DNA of 64,000 nt from Skeletonema tropicum (taxonomy: Eukaryota > Bacillariophyta > Thalassiosirophyceae > Thalassiosirales > Thalassiosiraceae), in assembly GCA_037178625.1 (NCBI GenBank), contig CM074140.1:1116001-1180000 (forward strand), given 5' to 3'. Under the pieces are notes generated by a model, which saw only the letters and a program-made list of their open reading frames with translations, was not told the DNA's origin and ran no database searches. Positions 10,025-19,908 of this stretch are shown here, one piece after another (the stretch's first letter is position 1; each line of letters begins with the position of its first letter). Made by a program: the position numbers and the translations under genes.

Positions 10025-10585
10025 ATGGTGCCGCCGTTATGTTGCGGTTCGCCATCTAGGTCCTCAACGTCCTACTCGCGGACACGCTCACGCACCCCAT
10101 CCCCACCTCAACCGTCGCGTCCCTCGCGGCAATCCTGTCTTAGGAATAGCATCTGCAAGGCACCAAGGTCCGTCTCTCCAGGAGGGACGGCGGCATCATC
10201 TGCACCTGATGTGACACGCCGGGGTGTTCGGTTTGCGAGGCGTCTAGTGACAGCCGTTTACACCCGCCCTCGGACTCCTCTAGACCAAAGGGCCAAGCTA
10301 TTTTACTCTAGGTCGGATGAGATACGCTTCCGTGAGGAGGCAGCGTATGCCTGCGATGACGATTGGCTGGATCAGTTGGAGGAGGACAGCCTTCCCGATG
10401 AGAACGCCTATCCGGAACATCAGCAGCAGCAGCGCACCTATTCCATCTCCAAGGCCGTGGTTGTCTTTGGGAGTACCACAAGGACCTATGGAGGCAATTG
10501 TGCCTTTGAAGCTGCCCGCGAGAGCGAGAAGGCTTTTTCCTTTGACGACGATGCCTTCTGGAGCGGTCAATTGACTTGGTCGTAA
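10025..10585 (+). CDS. Small diatom-type protein of unknown function
   Basis: An uninterrupted frame of 186 residues from the ATG at 10025. The N-terminus is rich in Ser, Arg and Pro (RSSTSYSRTRSRTPSPP), suggesting a disordered, phosphorylatable region. A central segment 'GVRFARRLVTAVYTRP..TP..RAKLFYSRSDEIRFR' resembles a motif seen in many small diatom proteins (a VxF strand, then a [FW]YS-x-x-[DE]I-x-x-F helix); this is recollection, not a search. The C-terminal part has 'AVVVFGSTTRTYGG', and the protein ends DDDAFWSGQLTW-S. The true start may be at 9901 (see that entry). Function is unknown. Confidence 0.65.
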   Translation: MVPPLCCGSPSRSSTSYSRTRSRTPSPPQPSRPSRQSCLRNSICKAPRSVSPGGTAASSAPDVTRRGVRFARRLVTAVYTRPRTPLDQRAKLFYSRSDEIRFREEAAYACDDDWLDQLEEDSLPDENAYPEHQQQQRTYSISKAVVVFGSTTRTYGGNCAFEAARESEKAFSFDDDAFWSGQLTWS

Positions 10586-11082
10586 AATGGGAGAGTGAAG
10601 TTTGTTCTGATGTACAATACTCAATGCTTATATTCCCGAGTATCAGATTTCCCACTTCACTCTCTAAACTCATTTTCCTGACTATTGATTGACTTGTTCT
10701 TGTAGACATTGGATGCCATCGCTCGCCACAATGTTGTTGTACATTATTATATTAAAGACCCATCACTCTCCGTGTATTTGAGGTCATGCAAGAAAAATTA
10801 ACTCTTGGTTGGGGATTGCGTCTAAAGAATTGTTGGGCGATCTCTGCAAAGAATGTGAGCAATACCTGTATTATTAGTCTGAACTTCTAACTCTTATTCT
10901 ATATAAATATATCTATATTACTACAATGAATACTCTATCTGATCGTGGTTGTTATTTGTAGACGGGTGTGGGATTGACCGTTATTGTTTGTTTCATCGAA
11001 TGGCACAACAAAAAACTATACCATATACCAAAAGTAAACTTCATTGCGTTCCACAAGACAAGCAGCCAGCGGCAATGCCAAA
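10586..11082. other. Intergenic region between convergent genes
   Basis: AT-rich, with several possible polyadenylation contexts (for example ATTAAAG near 10753). No coding potential or repeat was recognised. Confidence 0.4.
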
Positions 11083-11995
11083 TCACTGCTGCATGAGAGA
11101 AACCCCTTGTCCAGCTCCATCGACAAGATTGGAACTACCCAACGCATTCTGATATCCAGCAATGATCCTCCTCAACGCAGCATTACCCTGTTCAATCTCA
11201 CTCAGCTCCTTCAATTTCCTCTCCTTCACAACTTCCAAGAGACGATCCGTACTGAGCTTCATGAAGAAGTCTTTTCCACCGTCGACATCGCAAATTTCAT
11301 CCAACTTTCTCAACTTGTATGCCACAGTCATTTTATTATTGACACCATTATGCGATGCAGCACCCTCTCTAGATGCGTCACGAAGTTTCCGCAAATCCTC
11401 ACGATGACGGCTCATGGTCAAGTTCCGTTCATTTGCGTCAATCTTGCGTTTTTCCTCGGCACGATCGAGCTTTTCCTTCTTGGATGCGAGTTCACTGTGT
11501 TGAAAGTTGTACTGTGCCATGTGTGACAATAATATAGACGCAGCGGTGAATGAGAATGGTATCGAGCAAAATCCAGCATTGCAGCGAGTGGAAATGACAA
11601 AGGCACTGTTGCTGACTCACATTCTTCGTAATCTCTCCATTCGCACATTCAACTTTCTCCCTCTCTGCCTTGGTGCGCTGCATCTTCTCAAGGTGCTCCT
11701 GGAGCTGTCCCTCCATCGCTACAATCTTCTTTTCCTCCACCTCCCCTAGAAATTGAACGAGAGAAGGAAATCATGAGCTCTTATCGTCGCGAAAAATGCA
11801 CCGTGCTCGAGAGACGAAAATAACGGTCAATGCGATCGGATATATTGGATACTACTCACTGTCCTTTTTCACCAAGTTCAAGCGCTCCTCCGCCAGCTGC
11901 CTCGTGCGTCGAGCATCATCGCGTTGACGGGTGAAGGAGGCATTGGCGCTGATGAGCCTGTTGACGTTTTGTTCTCCTCCGGTGTAGGATGCCAT
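11083..11995 (-). CDS. Coiled-coil protein, three exons, unknown function
   Basis: Minus-strand exons are 11995-11860, 11745-11621 and 11511-11083; introns are 114 bp (GTGAGT...TTTCTAG) and 109 bp (GTGAGT...GCACAG). The joined product is 229 residues, starting MASYTGGEQN. Nearly the whole length is predicted alpha-helical with heptad-like charge patterning (RQRDDARRTRQLAEERL, EEKKIVAMEGQLQEHLEKM, KEKLDRAEEKRKIDANE), ending in a less helical tail (GSSNLVDGAGQG). It fits a small coiled-coil structural or adaptor protein. No family was recognised. The first intron splits a codon and restores D-R-E; the second is phase 0, which supports the model. Confidence 0.78.
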
Positions 11996-12275
11996 GGTTG
12001 CTTGCTTTTTGTTCGATCACGGGAACCGTTCGATGGAAATGATTGTGAAGTCATTCAGTGAAGTGATGCTTGTAGGGAGTCGAGTCGGGCATTGCACCCC
12101 GCGGAAGATCTATTACCTATTCCTATGTTGGAGATGTACGTAGAAGAAGAAAAGCTCCTCCTCAAATCTTCTCCTCACGACCTCCACCATGAAAAACCTT
12201 ATTAGCCACTACTTCTTAGTACTTAGCAACATGTGTTGACGGAGGACCATCATAAGAGCAAAGCACCAGTCCGCC

Positions 12276-15014
12276 ATGAGCAGCCACAGCAGCGAGGATG
12301 CTGTTAAAGCAAGCAGCGTCAATCCAGACGGCGCTAACAATAATATTCACAAAATGATCTCCAGCAGCTCCGCCGCCAACGAAAACGCCATCATTCTATC
12401 TCTATATTTAATACAAAGTGACGAAGACATTCTTCACAAAACAACAAACAATGTTTACAAAAGAGCTAATTTATACAAACGACTAAGTGAGGCATGTCAG
12501 ATCGCCAATAAAACACTCCGTTCTGCCTCATCGTCGACGACACAACCATTCCAAGCGGGGGGAGACGGTGTAATATTTGGTGTTCATTGCAATGTAAGCA
12601 ATGATGAACTTTTATCTAGAAATGAGTTTGACGCTGATGAAATGTGGCAGTCGCAAGGTAATACCGATGAGCAATCTGGAAATGATAAAGATAATGATGA
12701 TGATGACGACGAGAAGGCGGCAGACGGACAAAACGACACTGATACGATGCAACAACCACACTTACGTGCAATCTTTCGATATGGAAATGATATCAACGAC
12801 ATGTGGCGAATCATATCTCTCATGCTACAAATTACTACTGATCTTGCCAATGCCGATTATTTATCTTGTATAGAATGTTGGGATGTAACCGATGGACACA
12901 TCTTGCTAATTGAGGCAGCCGAACATCTTCCATCGTGGGTAGATGATGATCCAATTCAGGGCGGTGTAGGCGGACCGGAGGGTACTCACAACCGCTGCTG
13001 GATTGTGGATGGGAAAGTGCATTTGATCCCACCAACAACTCGTAACAAACTTGATACTTCATCATTGAAGAACAACAAGGTTGATTTACTATCACGACGT
13101 GACGCACTGGATGCATTAGTAGACTCATTCCACAAAGACCCAGATGGTTCATCAACATTGGCATCCGATTCAGTTCAGAATGCAATTCATCATCGTATCA
13201 ATCGAACAGATTACTCAGCTAGGAAGAACAACAGTGGCGAGTCTCGAGTCAGTGCATCATCTAATTCACATTGGCATGTTGCAGCAGCAGCGGTTCCGGC
13301 ATCAGTTGCATACTTTCTACAGAGACATCCTTCTTTGGTACCGTTGATAATTGATTCGTTTTGCGAAAATGCACCAAAGTATTTGAAGCAGCGAAAGAGG
13401 AAGAAAAAGAATAATACATCAGAAGAAACCAATGAAGGTGACACGGCAACAGATGAACAAGCGCCATCGATACAACAAACAGGCAATAATCAAGAAGATG
13501 CACTCGGAAATCTATTTCCGTTTGAACAAATAGTGGCCGTACCCATAACCATGACGCGTGCAAACTTTGCTGAACTTGTGACCGGTAGAGGCATAGTTCC
13601 TGCTTTCCCTGTACCGAGAGAGTATCGTTCTGTGGAGTTGAAGAGATTTCATCGTCAGCTAGGTCAGACTGCCTTTGGAGAATTGGACAATGATGATAAG
13701 AGTCGAAATCCTTTTGAAAGAGCTGTAGATGTTGGAGTTCGTCTTTGTGCAGGATTAGAGTGGACAGCTGCTCTTTCCGAGCAAATGGACAAAACGAATT
13801 CCGATTGCAAAGATGACGAGGATTTGCAACTGGAATCACTCGGAGAAGTAGAACGAAGATTGCGACTCTTTTGGACTCGAGTAGATGCCGAGGCCAGTGG
13901 AGATATTTTACAACACGATAGTGAGGACGGCGAGTCAGATCATTGGATAGAAAAAGCTTGGCAGGTAGGCCCGATGAATAGTAATCGACAGTGCGACAAA
14001 ATACTTCTTACTGCGCTAGAATCAATGTCAAAATGTCCAGTCTTCACCCCGGAACTATCCAAGTCTTCAAGAGATGAACCATGCCCAATCACAAAGCCTA
14101 ACATATCTCTTCGTGAGATGACCCAGACGGGAATGAAGAATGCATTGAAATGGCAACGCGAAAAGTACGACGAGAACCATTTCCCAATGCCAAAGTTGTG
14201 CCAATTAGATAGCGATGCATGGATGGAGATCAAATCGATGGAGGCATTGGAAGAAAAAATGAAAGATCTCTCTAGCGCGACAACAAAAACTGATGCTCCA
14301 ACTGAGAAAGGTCCTAGGCGCACCACAAGGAGGAGGAGACGGAACCTCAATACAACTTCCTCCGATGAGAAAGGTTGCGAAAGTACAAATAGAGATACCT
14401 TGAACAAAATGGCGTCCGGTTTCCGTGCATTTGTGGAAGGTGAAGGTGATGTAGAAGGGATCAGCGCTGCAACACCCGAGACAAACAGTATGCCACCTAT
14501 TGATTCAATCGAAAGCCTCATGTCTCAGGAGGTTAACATCAAACCTCGTGAATTCTTTGGTGCGTTGCAACGTATGCTTCGTGACCAACAAAATCCCTCA
14601 TCTTCGACAGGCATGGAGATCAAGAGCGAAGAATCGCCTTCTCAACCTGAACCATTGGAACCAGATATATCTTCGTTTTTCTTCGAAGAAGACTTGAACT
14701 ACGAGTCTGGCGACGATTCTGATGTAGACTTTGATACGCAAATGAATACGATGCAGTCAAGTCAAATCAGTCCAGATGACGATCCATTTTCCTTGAAGAA
14801 TATCATGCAAGCAATGGATCATGAGCTCAGGACTGATGCAGTATCAGACCCGTCAATAAAGAATCTTAGCGTTGCGATGGAAGATGATTTGGATGACGAA
14901 GCTATGGCAAACTTGCTTCGCTCAATGGAAGCTAGTGAAGGTGCTGGCCCAGCGAGAAATATGCTACTCGGTATGGGTATTCCGTTGCCTCGTCCTACGA
15001 CTACGACTGACTGA
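12276..15014 (+). CDS. ECD: Ecdysoneless/SGT1-family protein (ECD)
   Basis: Single-exon gene, 912 residues. Recognisable SGT1/ECD (PF07093) landmarks: an N-terminal 'YLIQSDED' region, 'FRYGNDINDMWRIISLML' near residue 170, the family hallmark 'ILLIEAAEHLPSWVDDD' near 208 followed by NRCWIVDGKVHLIPP, and the central 'FFPVxxTRANFAEL'-like segment near 425 with 'NPFERAVDVGVRLCAGLEW' near 485. In animals and fungi ECD links to the U5 snRNP protein PRPF8 and to R2TP/HSP90 assembly, acting in splicing and cell cycle. The C-terminal third is acidic and repetitive in style (DDSDVDFDTQMN, MEDDLDDEAMANLLRSMEASEG), as in ECD relatives. An Asp/Asn-rich insert lies at about 130-150. No targeting sequence was seen; nuclear/cytosolic is likely. 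Confidence 0.85.
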   Translation: MSSHSSEDAVKASSVNPDGANNNIHKMISSSSAANENAIILSLYLIQSDEDILHKTTNNVYKRANLYKRLSEACQIANKTLRSASSSTTQPFQAGGDGVIFGVHCNVSNDELLSRNEFDADEMWQSQGNTDEQSGNDKDNDDDDDEKAADGQNDTDTMQQPHLRAIFRYGNDINDMWRIISLMLQITTDLANADYLSCIECWDVTDGHILLIEAAEHLPSWVDDDPIQGGVGGPEGTHNRCWIVDGKVHLIPPTTRNKLDTSSLKNNKVDLLSRRDALDALVDSFHKDPDGSSTLASDSVQNAIHHRINRTDYSARKNNSGESRVSASSNSHWHVAAAAVPASVAYFLQRHPSLVPLIIDSFCENAPKYLKQRKRKKKNNTSEETNEGDTATDEQAPSIQQTGNNQEDALGNLFPFEQIVAVPITMTRANFAELVTGRGIVPAFPVPREYRSVELKRFHRQLGQTAFGELDNDDKSRNPFERAVDVGVRLCAGLEWTAALSEQMDKTNSDCKDDEDLQLESLGEVERRLRLFWTRVDAEASGDILQHDSEDGESDHWIEKAWQVGPMNSNRQCDKILLTALESMSKCPVFTPELSKSSRDEPCPITKPNISLREMTQTGMKNALKWQREKYDENHFPMPKLCQLDSDAWMEIKSMEALEEKMKDLSSATTKTDAPTEKGPRRTTRRRRRNLNTTSSDEKGCESTNRDTLNKMASGFRAFVEGEGDVEGISAATPETNSMPPIDSIESLMSQEVNIKPREFFGALQRMLRDQQNPSSSTGMEIKSEESPSQPEPLEPDISSFFFEEDLNYESGDDSDVDFDTQMNTMQSSQISPDDDPFSLKNIMQAMDHELRTDAVSDPSIKNLSVAMEDDLDDEAMANLLRSMEASEGAGPARNMLLGMGIPLPRPTTTTD

Positions 15015-15523
15015 TTATCTTGATTGCATCATCACGAGAGTGTAAATCGGTCTTGTCAATCCAATAAATAGTTACATAACTGCAAGCGTAAGCTGAAGGT
15101 ATATCTGCTGCTATCAACACTCTTGTCGCCGTATTATTTAAGTAAGAGCTGCAATAGTTCAGCTTGGATAGTCAAAGATACATAGTCAGCTACATCCCCT
15201 TAGCTTTTACCTTTTTTTTTTTTTTTTTTTCCCTATAATATAAAGTGATTAGTTTAGGATGGTAGTCAGGAGCTGTTTACTGGGCAAGCTGGATCTGAAC
15301 TTGCCCATTTTAGGTAATAAGAGGAGTGCAGTCTAGGTATCTCTAGTTCAGTGGCAAGTCCGCACTCCTCTTGTCACCTGTGCTAGGTGATGGTAAGTTC
15401 CTCCTCCCTTCTGATTAACTTTGTATTTATTTAAGTTCCTCCTCCCTGCTTTGTCTGTCTTCGCATCGCGTGCACAAGAAATTTTTTAGCCCTCCCACTT
15501 TCCAACGTTCCATCATTATTTCC
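15015..15523. other. Intergenic region with poly-T tract
   Basis: It holds the 3' end of the ECD gene, a run of 19 T (15212-15230) and two adjacent hairpins (next entry). No gene was recognised. The T run could be a retroposed tail in reverse orientation, but no source gene is visible. Confidence 0.5.
15281..15379. repeat. Two adjacent inverted repeats (hairpins)
   Basis: TGGGCAAG/CTTGCCCA at 15281-15307 has an 8-bp perfect stem. Directly after it, 15312-15333 and 15358-15379 are imperfect reverse complements (about 19 of 22 bases, core AAGAGGAGTGC) with a 24-base loop. They may be the remains of a small foldback element or MITE. Confidence 0.55.
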
Positions 15524-16597
15524 ACTAGCCTCGCTGACGCTCGTCTAGCCGCTGCGCGGGTTTTCTAAATAAGAGAGGAGGCACCGGCTATCTACTACGA
15601 TATTGATTGTGTCTACTTATATACATAGCAGTATTCAAATAGTACGTTATGTAACACTTTAATAATTATGTAATAAAGGTTGTACATTGCCTTCTACGAA
15701 TGCTGTGTAGTGATTACTGAGACACGGTTGGGAGAATATTGATTTATGTGAGAGGGATTATCTATGAAGAGGTTTAATGTGAACGTGTGGAAACGATTGA
15801 AGACAGGTAGGAAGAAATTAGAGCGAGATGTAAATCATTTGGTGAAATAATATTCTACAGGACTGTTAGTATGATTTGGCAGAGTTAGTACCCACTCTCG
15901 GATTCCTTCTTAATGTTGGTGAAAGTGGTGATGTAATTGACGTTAGAAGTGAGAGCCTTGTTGTACAATGTAAGAGTATCATGTTCATTTCTGATATTGT
16001 TGAGGGTTTCAAGATCGACCCCAGAACTCTGTGCTAAGTTACACACAATATCAAATTTTGTTTTCCAGTTAGTCAAGGAGCAATTGACCTGTTCGATCGT
16101 GGTCTTTGCATCATCCAAATCCTCCTGTACGTTGTTGAGGATGTTGGAGACATGGATGAGGTGTGTTTGGAGATGAAGGTTGATCTCGGCAGAGGATAGG
16201 GTGGTATCACATTGCACCTCCCCTTGAGAGTAGATACCTGTGTAAGAAACGCCGTGTTCTGGGTAGAACATTGTTCCGAATCCGTGTTCTTGGCCAAATT
16301 TGAAGTTACCGATGTACCAAATTGAAGAGTATCCATCTTTTTGTGGGATGCTAAAAAAGCCAAAGCCATGAGGCATATCATTTTCTGTAGCATCACCGAT
16401 GTAGAGACCACCGTAGTAGCGGAAAACGGATGTGTATGGAGGCAACTTCATGGATGAAATGTTTCTGAGGAGTGTACATTATTTTATGAGAGAAGGTGCA
16501 GGTAGGGATCGAAAATGCCCGTGAAGGCCAAAGGACACGCCAAAGGGCCCGGACCGACCGACCGACCGAACGACTTAGCTCCTCTCATAATTTAGAT
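15524..16597. repeat. Segmental duplication, copy 1 (MORN locus)
   Basis: 15524-16240 matches 28238-28954 at a constant offset of 12714 without indels and with only a few substitutions seen (for example near 15757). Homology is then lost and resumes at 16507-16597, matching 29153-29259 (GATCGAAAATGCCC... and a CGAC microsatellite of different length). Copy 1 carries the complete MORN gene and so looks ancestral in structure. Confidence 0.9.
15885..16451 (-). CDS. MORN-repeat protein
   Basis: Single-exon minus-strand gene, 188 residues. The N-terminal half (about 10-75) holds about three MORN repeats: YYGGLYIGDATENDMPHGFG, IWYIGNFKFGQEHGFGTMFY and VSYTGIYSQGE, with the typical Y-x-G-x-[WYF]-x-x-G-x-x-H/M-G-x-G pattern. 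MORN repeats bind phospholipid or act as dimeric protein scaffolds. The second half (about 85-185) is alpha-helical, probably coiled coil (HVSNILNNVQEDLDDAKTTI, ETLNNIRNEHDTLTLYNKAL). A partial second copy lacking the start and most of the MORN part lies at 28599-28954. Role unknown. Confidence 0.75.
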   Translation of the reverse strand: MKLPPYTSVFRYYGGLYIGDATENDMPHGFGFFSIPQKDGYSSIWYIGNFKFGQEHGFGTMFYPEHGVSYTGIYSQGEVQCDTTLSSAEINLHLQTHLIHVSNILNNVQEDLDDAKTTIEQVNCSLTNWKTKFDIVCNLAQSSGVDLETLNNIRNEHDTLTLYNKALTSNVNYITTFTNIKKESESGY

Positions 16598-16679
16598 CAA
16601 ACTGAAACAAACTATCATCATTGGCACTTCTTGTTGGTGGGGCAAGTAGCAGCACCTCAGAATAGCGCATCCGGTAGGA

Positions 16680-18217
16680 ATGATGCATTATCAAAAAGCT
16701 CTTTTGCACTCCCGGCCATTTCTCTCTCGAAGGCCGGTCAACAGTGGCCGGCTGCAGAGCCAATGTCGTTCCTACCACATCAATTCAACGTCTCCGAATG
16801 AAAATGCTTACATCGGCAGTGAATCAATGGCTCGTGACAACACAATCTCTAGACGACTGTACCGAATTTTGCTTAGATCATGTAAACAAGGAGTTGCAAT
16901 GTCAAACAACGACAACTTTATTGATAATGTTGGTAGCGGAAATTGCTTGCTCCTACAACCACAAATGGACCCGAGAAAGTATGGCTTTGCCAAAATAGTT
17001 AAAGCAAGACGAGGGCAGTCAGCACAGCAAGGAAGCAGCAATGCACCGAAACCCAAGACTAGTAGTTCAAAAATTCATGATAATGATGTAGGAATGGCTA
17101 TGGAAGTTCTCCGCTTTGTTCATATGCAATTGGGAGGAGACGCATGATGACGATTTGCACCACTATTATCTTGGAGTGACAGAAGAAGATGAGGATGATA
17201 CAAATAATGACAATCCTTCCTCTGATGGTGCTGCTGCGGGTCGCCACAGTGAAGGCCATTATACACAATTTCTAGATGAAGATGAAGGAGAACGAACTTG
17301 ATGATTTAACTGGGACGTATGGAGATGCTGTAGAGAAGGATACAGATGTAGACGAAGAAGACGAGTTGGAATTTGACGAATCAATTCTCGCCTCAACCAA
17401 TGATCTAATGAACGCAGTCCGTATTGCATTCCGCGCACCACTTGTCTCACCCACGCCCTCCAATGAAGAAACCTTGCCCAAACAAACAATCATTCAAAGA
17501 AGGCACAAAGATGCCATTGATGTATCGAACTTGCTGTCGGAGCAATTGAGAATGTGGAGTGGCAAGAGTAGCATATCAGTGGATGTAGAGCATGGCGTTC
17601 GTGTTGTGGCCACAAGCAGCTGTTTGATGCGGTCATCGTCAAGTGTAGGTGTAGCAGGACTAGACAAGAAGTCATACAAATTTGCTTACAGGATACGAGT
17701 TGAGAATATTGTGGATTTATTGGATGATGCAAAAACGCAACCACCAACAAGTGATGATGACTCCAGTGAATCATCTGTCGAGCATCGAGCAATACAGCTA
17801 CTGGGAAGAACGTGGCGGATATCAGAGTGCCGACCAAAGAACCAGGAGCCTTCATCTGTGCTGCAGCGTTTATTGGAGGAGAGAGCTTTGACTAACGAAA
17901 ACAATGAAGAAGACGAGACTCAAGAAGAACTGAAAGAAATTCAAGTGGTAAATGAACCGCGCACAGGAGCAGTGGGCCACCTACCTGTTCTTGGTCCCGG
18001 GGAAGTGTTTGAATACATGAGTGGGGCAGAATTATCCACGCCGACTGGGCAAATGGAAGGCTGTTTTCACATGGCGAATGTGGATATGCAATTAACAGAC
18101 TCGGCTCACGTGGGCAATCCAGTAGAGGCACTTTCATGGGCTTCTGATGATGAGAGGAGGTTCGAGGCAAAAGTAGGGAGATTTGGCTTCCTCGTTGACG
18201 ATTACAACGAGAGTTAG
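16680..18217 (+). CDS. Mitochondrial LYR-motif plus ApaG-domain protein (frame breaks in the middle)
   Basis: The first frame (16680-17147) encodes an Arg/Ser/His-rich, acid-free leader (1-33) typical of mitochondrial import, then 'SRRLYRILLRSCKQG' with a LYR motif at 60-62, as in Complex1_LYR proteins that bind ACP and Fe-S machinery. The last frame (17276-18217) ends in an ApaG/DUF525 domain: YKFAYRIRVENI, VQLLGRTWRI-like 'IQLLGRTWRISEC', and the strong 'GHLPVLGPGEVFEYMSGAEL' followed by GQMEGCFHM. Between them the coding sense passes through a third frame (17116-17301), each step being +1, with in-frame TGA at 17145 and 17299. Two extra bases explain this. A single intron 17088-17275 (GTAGGA...TTTCTAG, 188 bp, phase 0) is an alternative giving 449 residues. 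The acidic linker is low complexity. ApaG domains occur in POLDIP2 and FBXO3. Confidence 0.7.
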
Positions 18218-18304
18218 AGTTTGCACAATGCAATTTAATTTTGTGTAGTCTAAAGAGTTATCTATCCTTACTTGGCTTCAATCTCATCTTTTAAATCTAT
18301 ATCA

Positions 18305-19430
18305 CTACGAATGCTTTGCCACAAAGCCTTTCACATCAAACTTCCCATCTGCACCTTTCCTCAACACACCCTTTTCCGTAATTATACCAGTAATATACTC
18401 CGCAGGAGTAACATCAAATGCAGGATTCCAACAGGACATTCCCTTGGGAGCACCACTACTATCCAACATTTCACCAGGTGGTCTCTCTTCAATTTCAATC
18501 ATATCACCACTTTCCAGGTCGACATCTAGAGTGGTGAAAGGACTTAGCAACAAAGAAGTCCACTCCAAATTCTTTCGCAATGATGGATAATTGAAAGGTG
18601 CCAATCTTATTCGCCGTATCTCCATTGGCACACACTCGATCCGCACCCACCACACAGGCATCGGCACCCTTCGCCCGGATGTACGATGCTGCCATGGAAT
18701 CACAAATCAAACAAGGATTGGGCATATTCTCCGTCATGATTTCATATGCCGTCAAACGACTGCCCTGATTAGTAAGGTCGAGTCTCCAGAGCTGCAATAC
18801 TTCGTAACTTATTCCTCCGTTGCAATTCCCGCGCAACTCCCAGAGCAGTTACCCCATCCCGCCGTGGCCAATGACCCAGTATTGCAAATGGTAACCACCC
18901 GTACTCCATCGGGATGGGTATGTCTCTCCAGTAAATCATCCGCAGCCATGAGCCCCAATCGCTTTGTTATCAGAGACATCTCTTTCTAGCATGTATTGTG
19001 CATGAGTGACAATTGCATTTACCACATCGTCACGTGATGAATTATCGCCATTGTCCACAATACCCTTGAGCTCTTCCATAGCATTGAACAAGTTTACAGC
19101 GGTAGGTCGACTAGTTTTCAAATAGTCCATTTTTGAAAAGACACATTGTTTTACCCCCTCTACGTCACCAGCTGCAAGTTGATCGAGCTCACTAATGGTT
19201 GCAGCATTGGACGTTAGGTCCACTGCCAAGCCCAAGACGGCAACAATGGCTATAAGCGGAGCACCGCGGATTCGCATGGAGCGGATAGCATCCCATGCGT
19301 CTTGGATGTTGAGGATGGGTGTATATTTGGTTTCATGGGGTAGAGCAAGTTGATCGAGCACTGTGAATTTGGCAGTGCCATTTTCGTAGCTGAAGGTGAG
19401 GGAGCGGAGATTGTCGCCGTTGTTGCTCAT
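18305..19430 (-). CDS. MRI1: Methylthioribose-1-phosphate isomerase (MRI1/MtnA), four +1 breaks
   Basis: The enzyme of the methionine salvage pathway converts 5-methylthioribose-1-phosphate to methylthioribulose-1-phosphate in the cytosol. The minus strand encodes every conserved block in order: [10 protein letters not shown] (substrate loop), [12 protein letters not shown] (with the catalytic Cys), [37 protein letters not shown] (catalytic Asp), and a C-terminal block with [14 protein letters not shown]. The blocks lie in three frames, requiring single extra bases near 18938-18945, 18850, 18772 and 18545. Outside these points the protein looks under selection, with no lost motif, so sequence errors or very recent decay are more likely than an old pseudogene. 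Start [10 protein letters not shown] at 19430; the stop is at 18305. Confidence 0.85.
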
Positions 19431-19908
19431 TGTATTGTTTTATGACATCTAACCTATTTTATGATATCGGCGTTCTGATTTTTACTTTGCCCAACTTTTA
19501 GATTGTTTCTTGTGTTTGAGCAGGATCCAGCACTGCGCTGCTTGACTTGAAGATCTTCGTTCACATCATGTGTGCAAAAAAATGCAGCAATGACAGAGAA
19601 GAACTTTTATCATTATAGGGGCATATAACGTATTCCTTATACTTTGGAGCTCCTTTCATGTCTGCACTTGCAAAACTTCTTTTGATGGTTGATGGACCGG
19701 ACCATCGACCGTCGATGACGAGTGAATGACTTGTTGCGCTGCGAGTGACATACTTCGGCCTTCACCCTCTTCCAGTAGATAATAGTGAAGAAGTGTGTTA
19801 TGCTGTTGTGCTAACACATCTCCTTGACTGATTAGACGGCTCTCTTAGAGCATCCTATAGACACGTATTTGCATCACCTCCATTCAATACTGCTGGAATT
19901 CCTGCACC
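19431..19908. other. Bidirectional promoter region
   Basis: About 480 bases between divergent starts of the MRI1 gene and the amino acid transporter. No motif was assigned. Confidence 0.4.
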
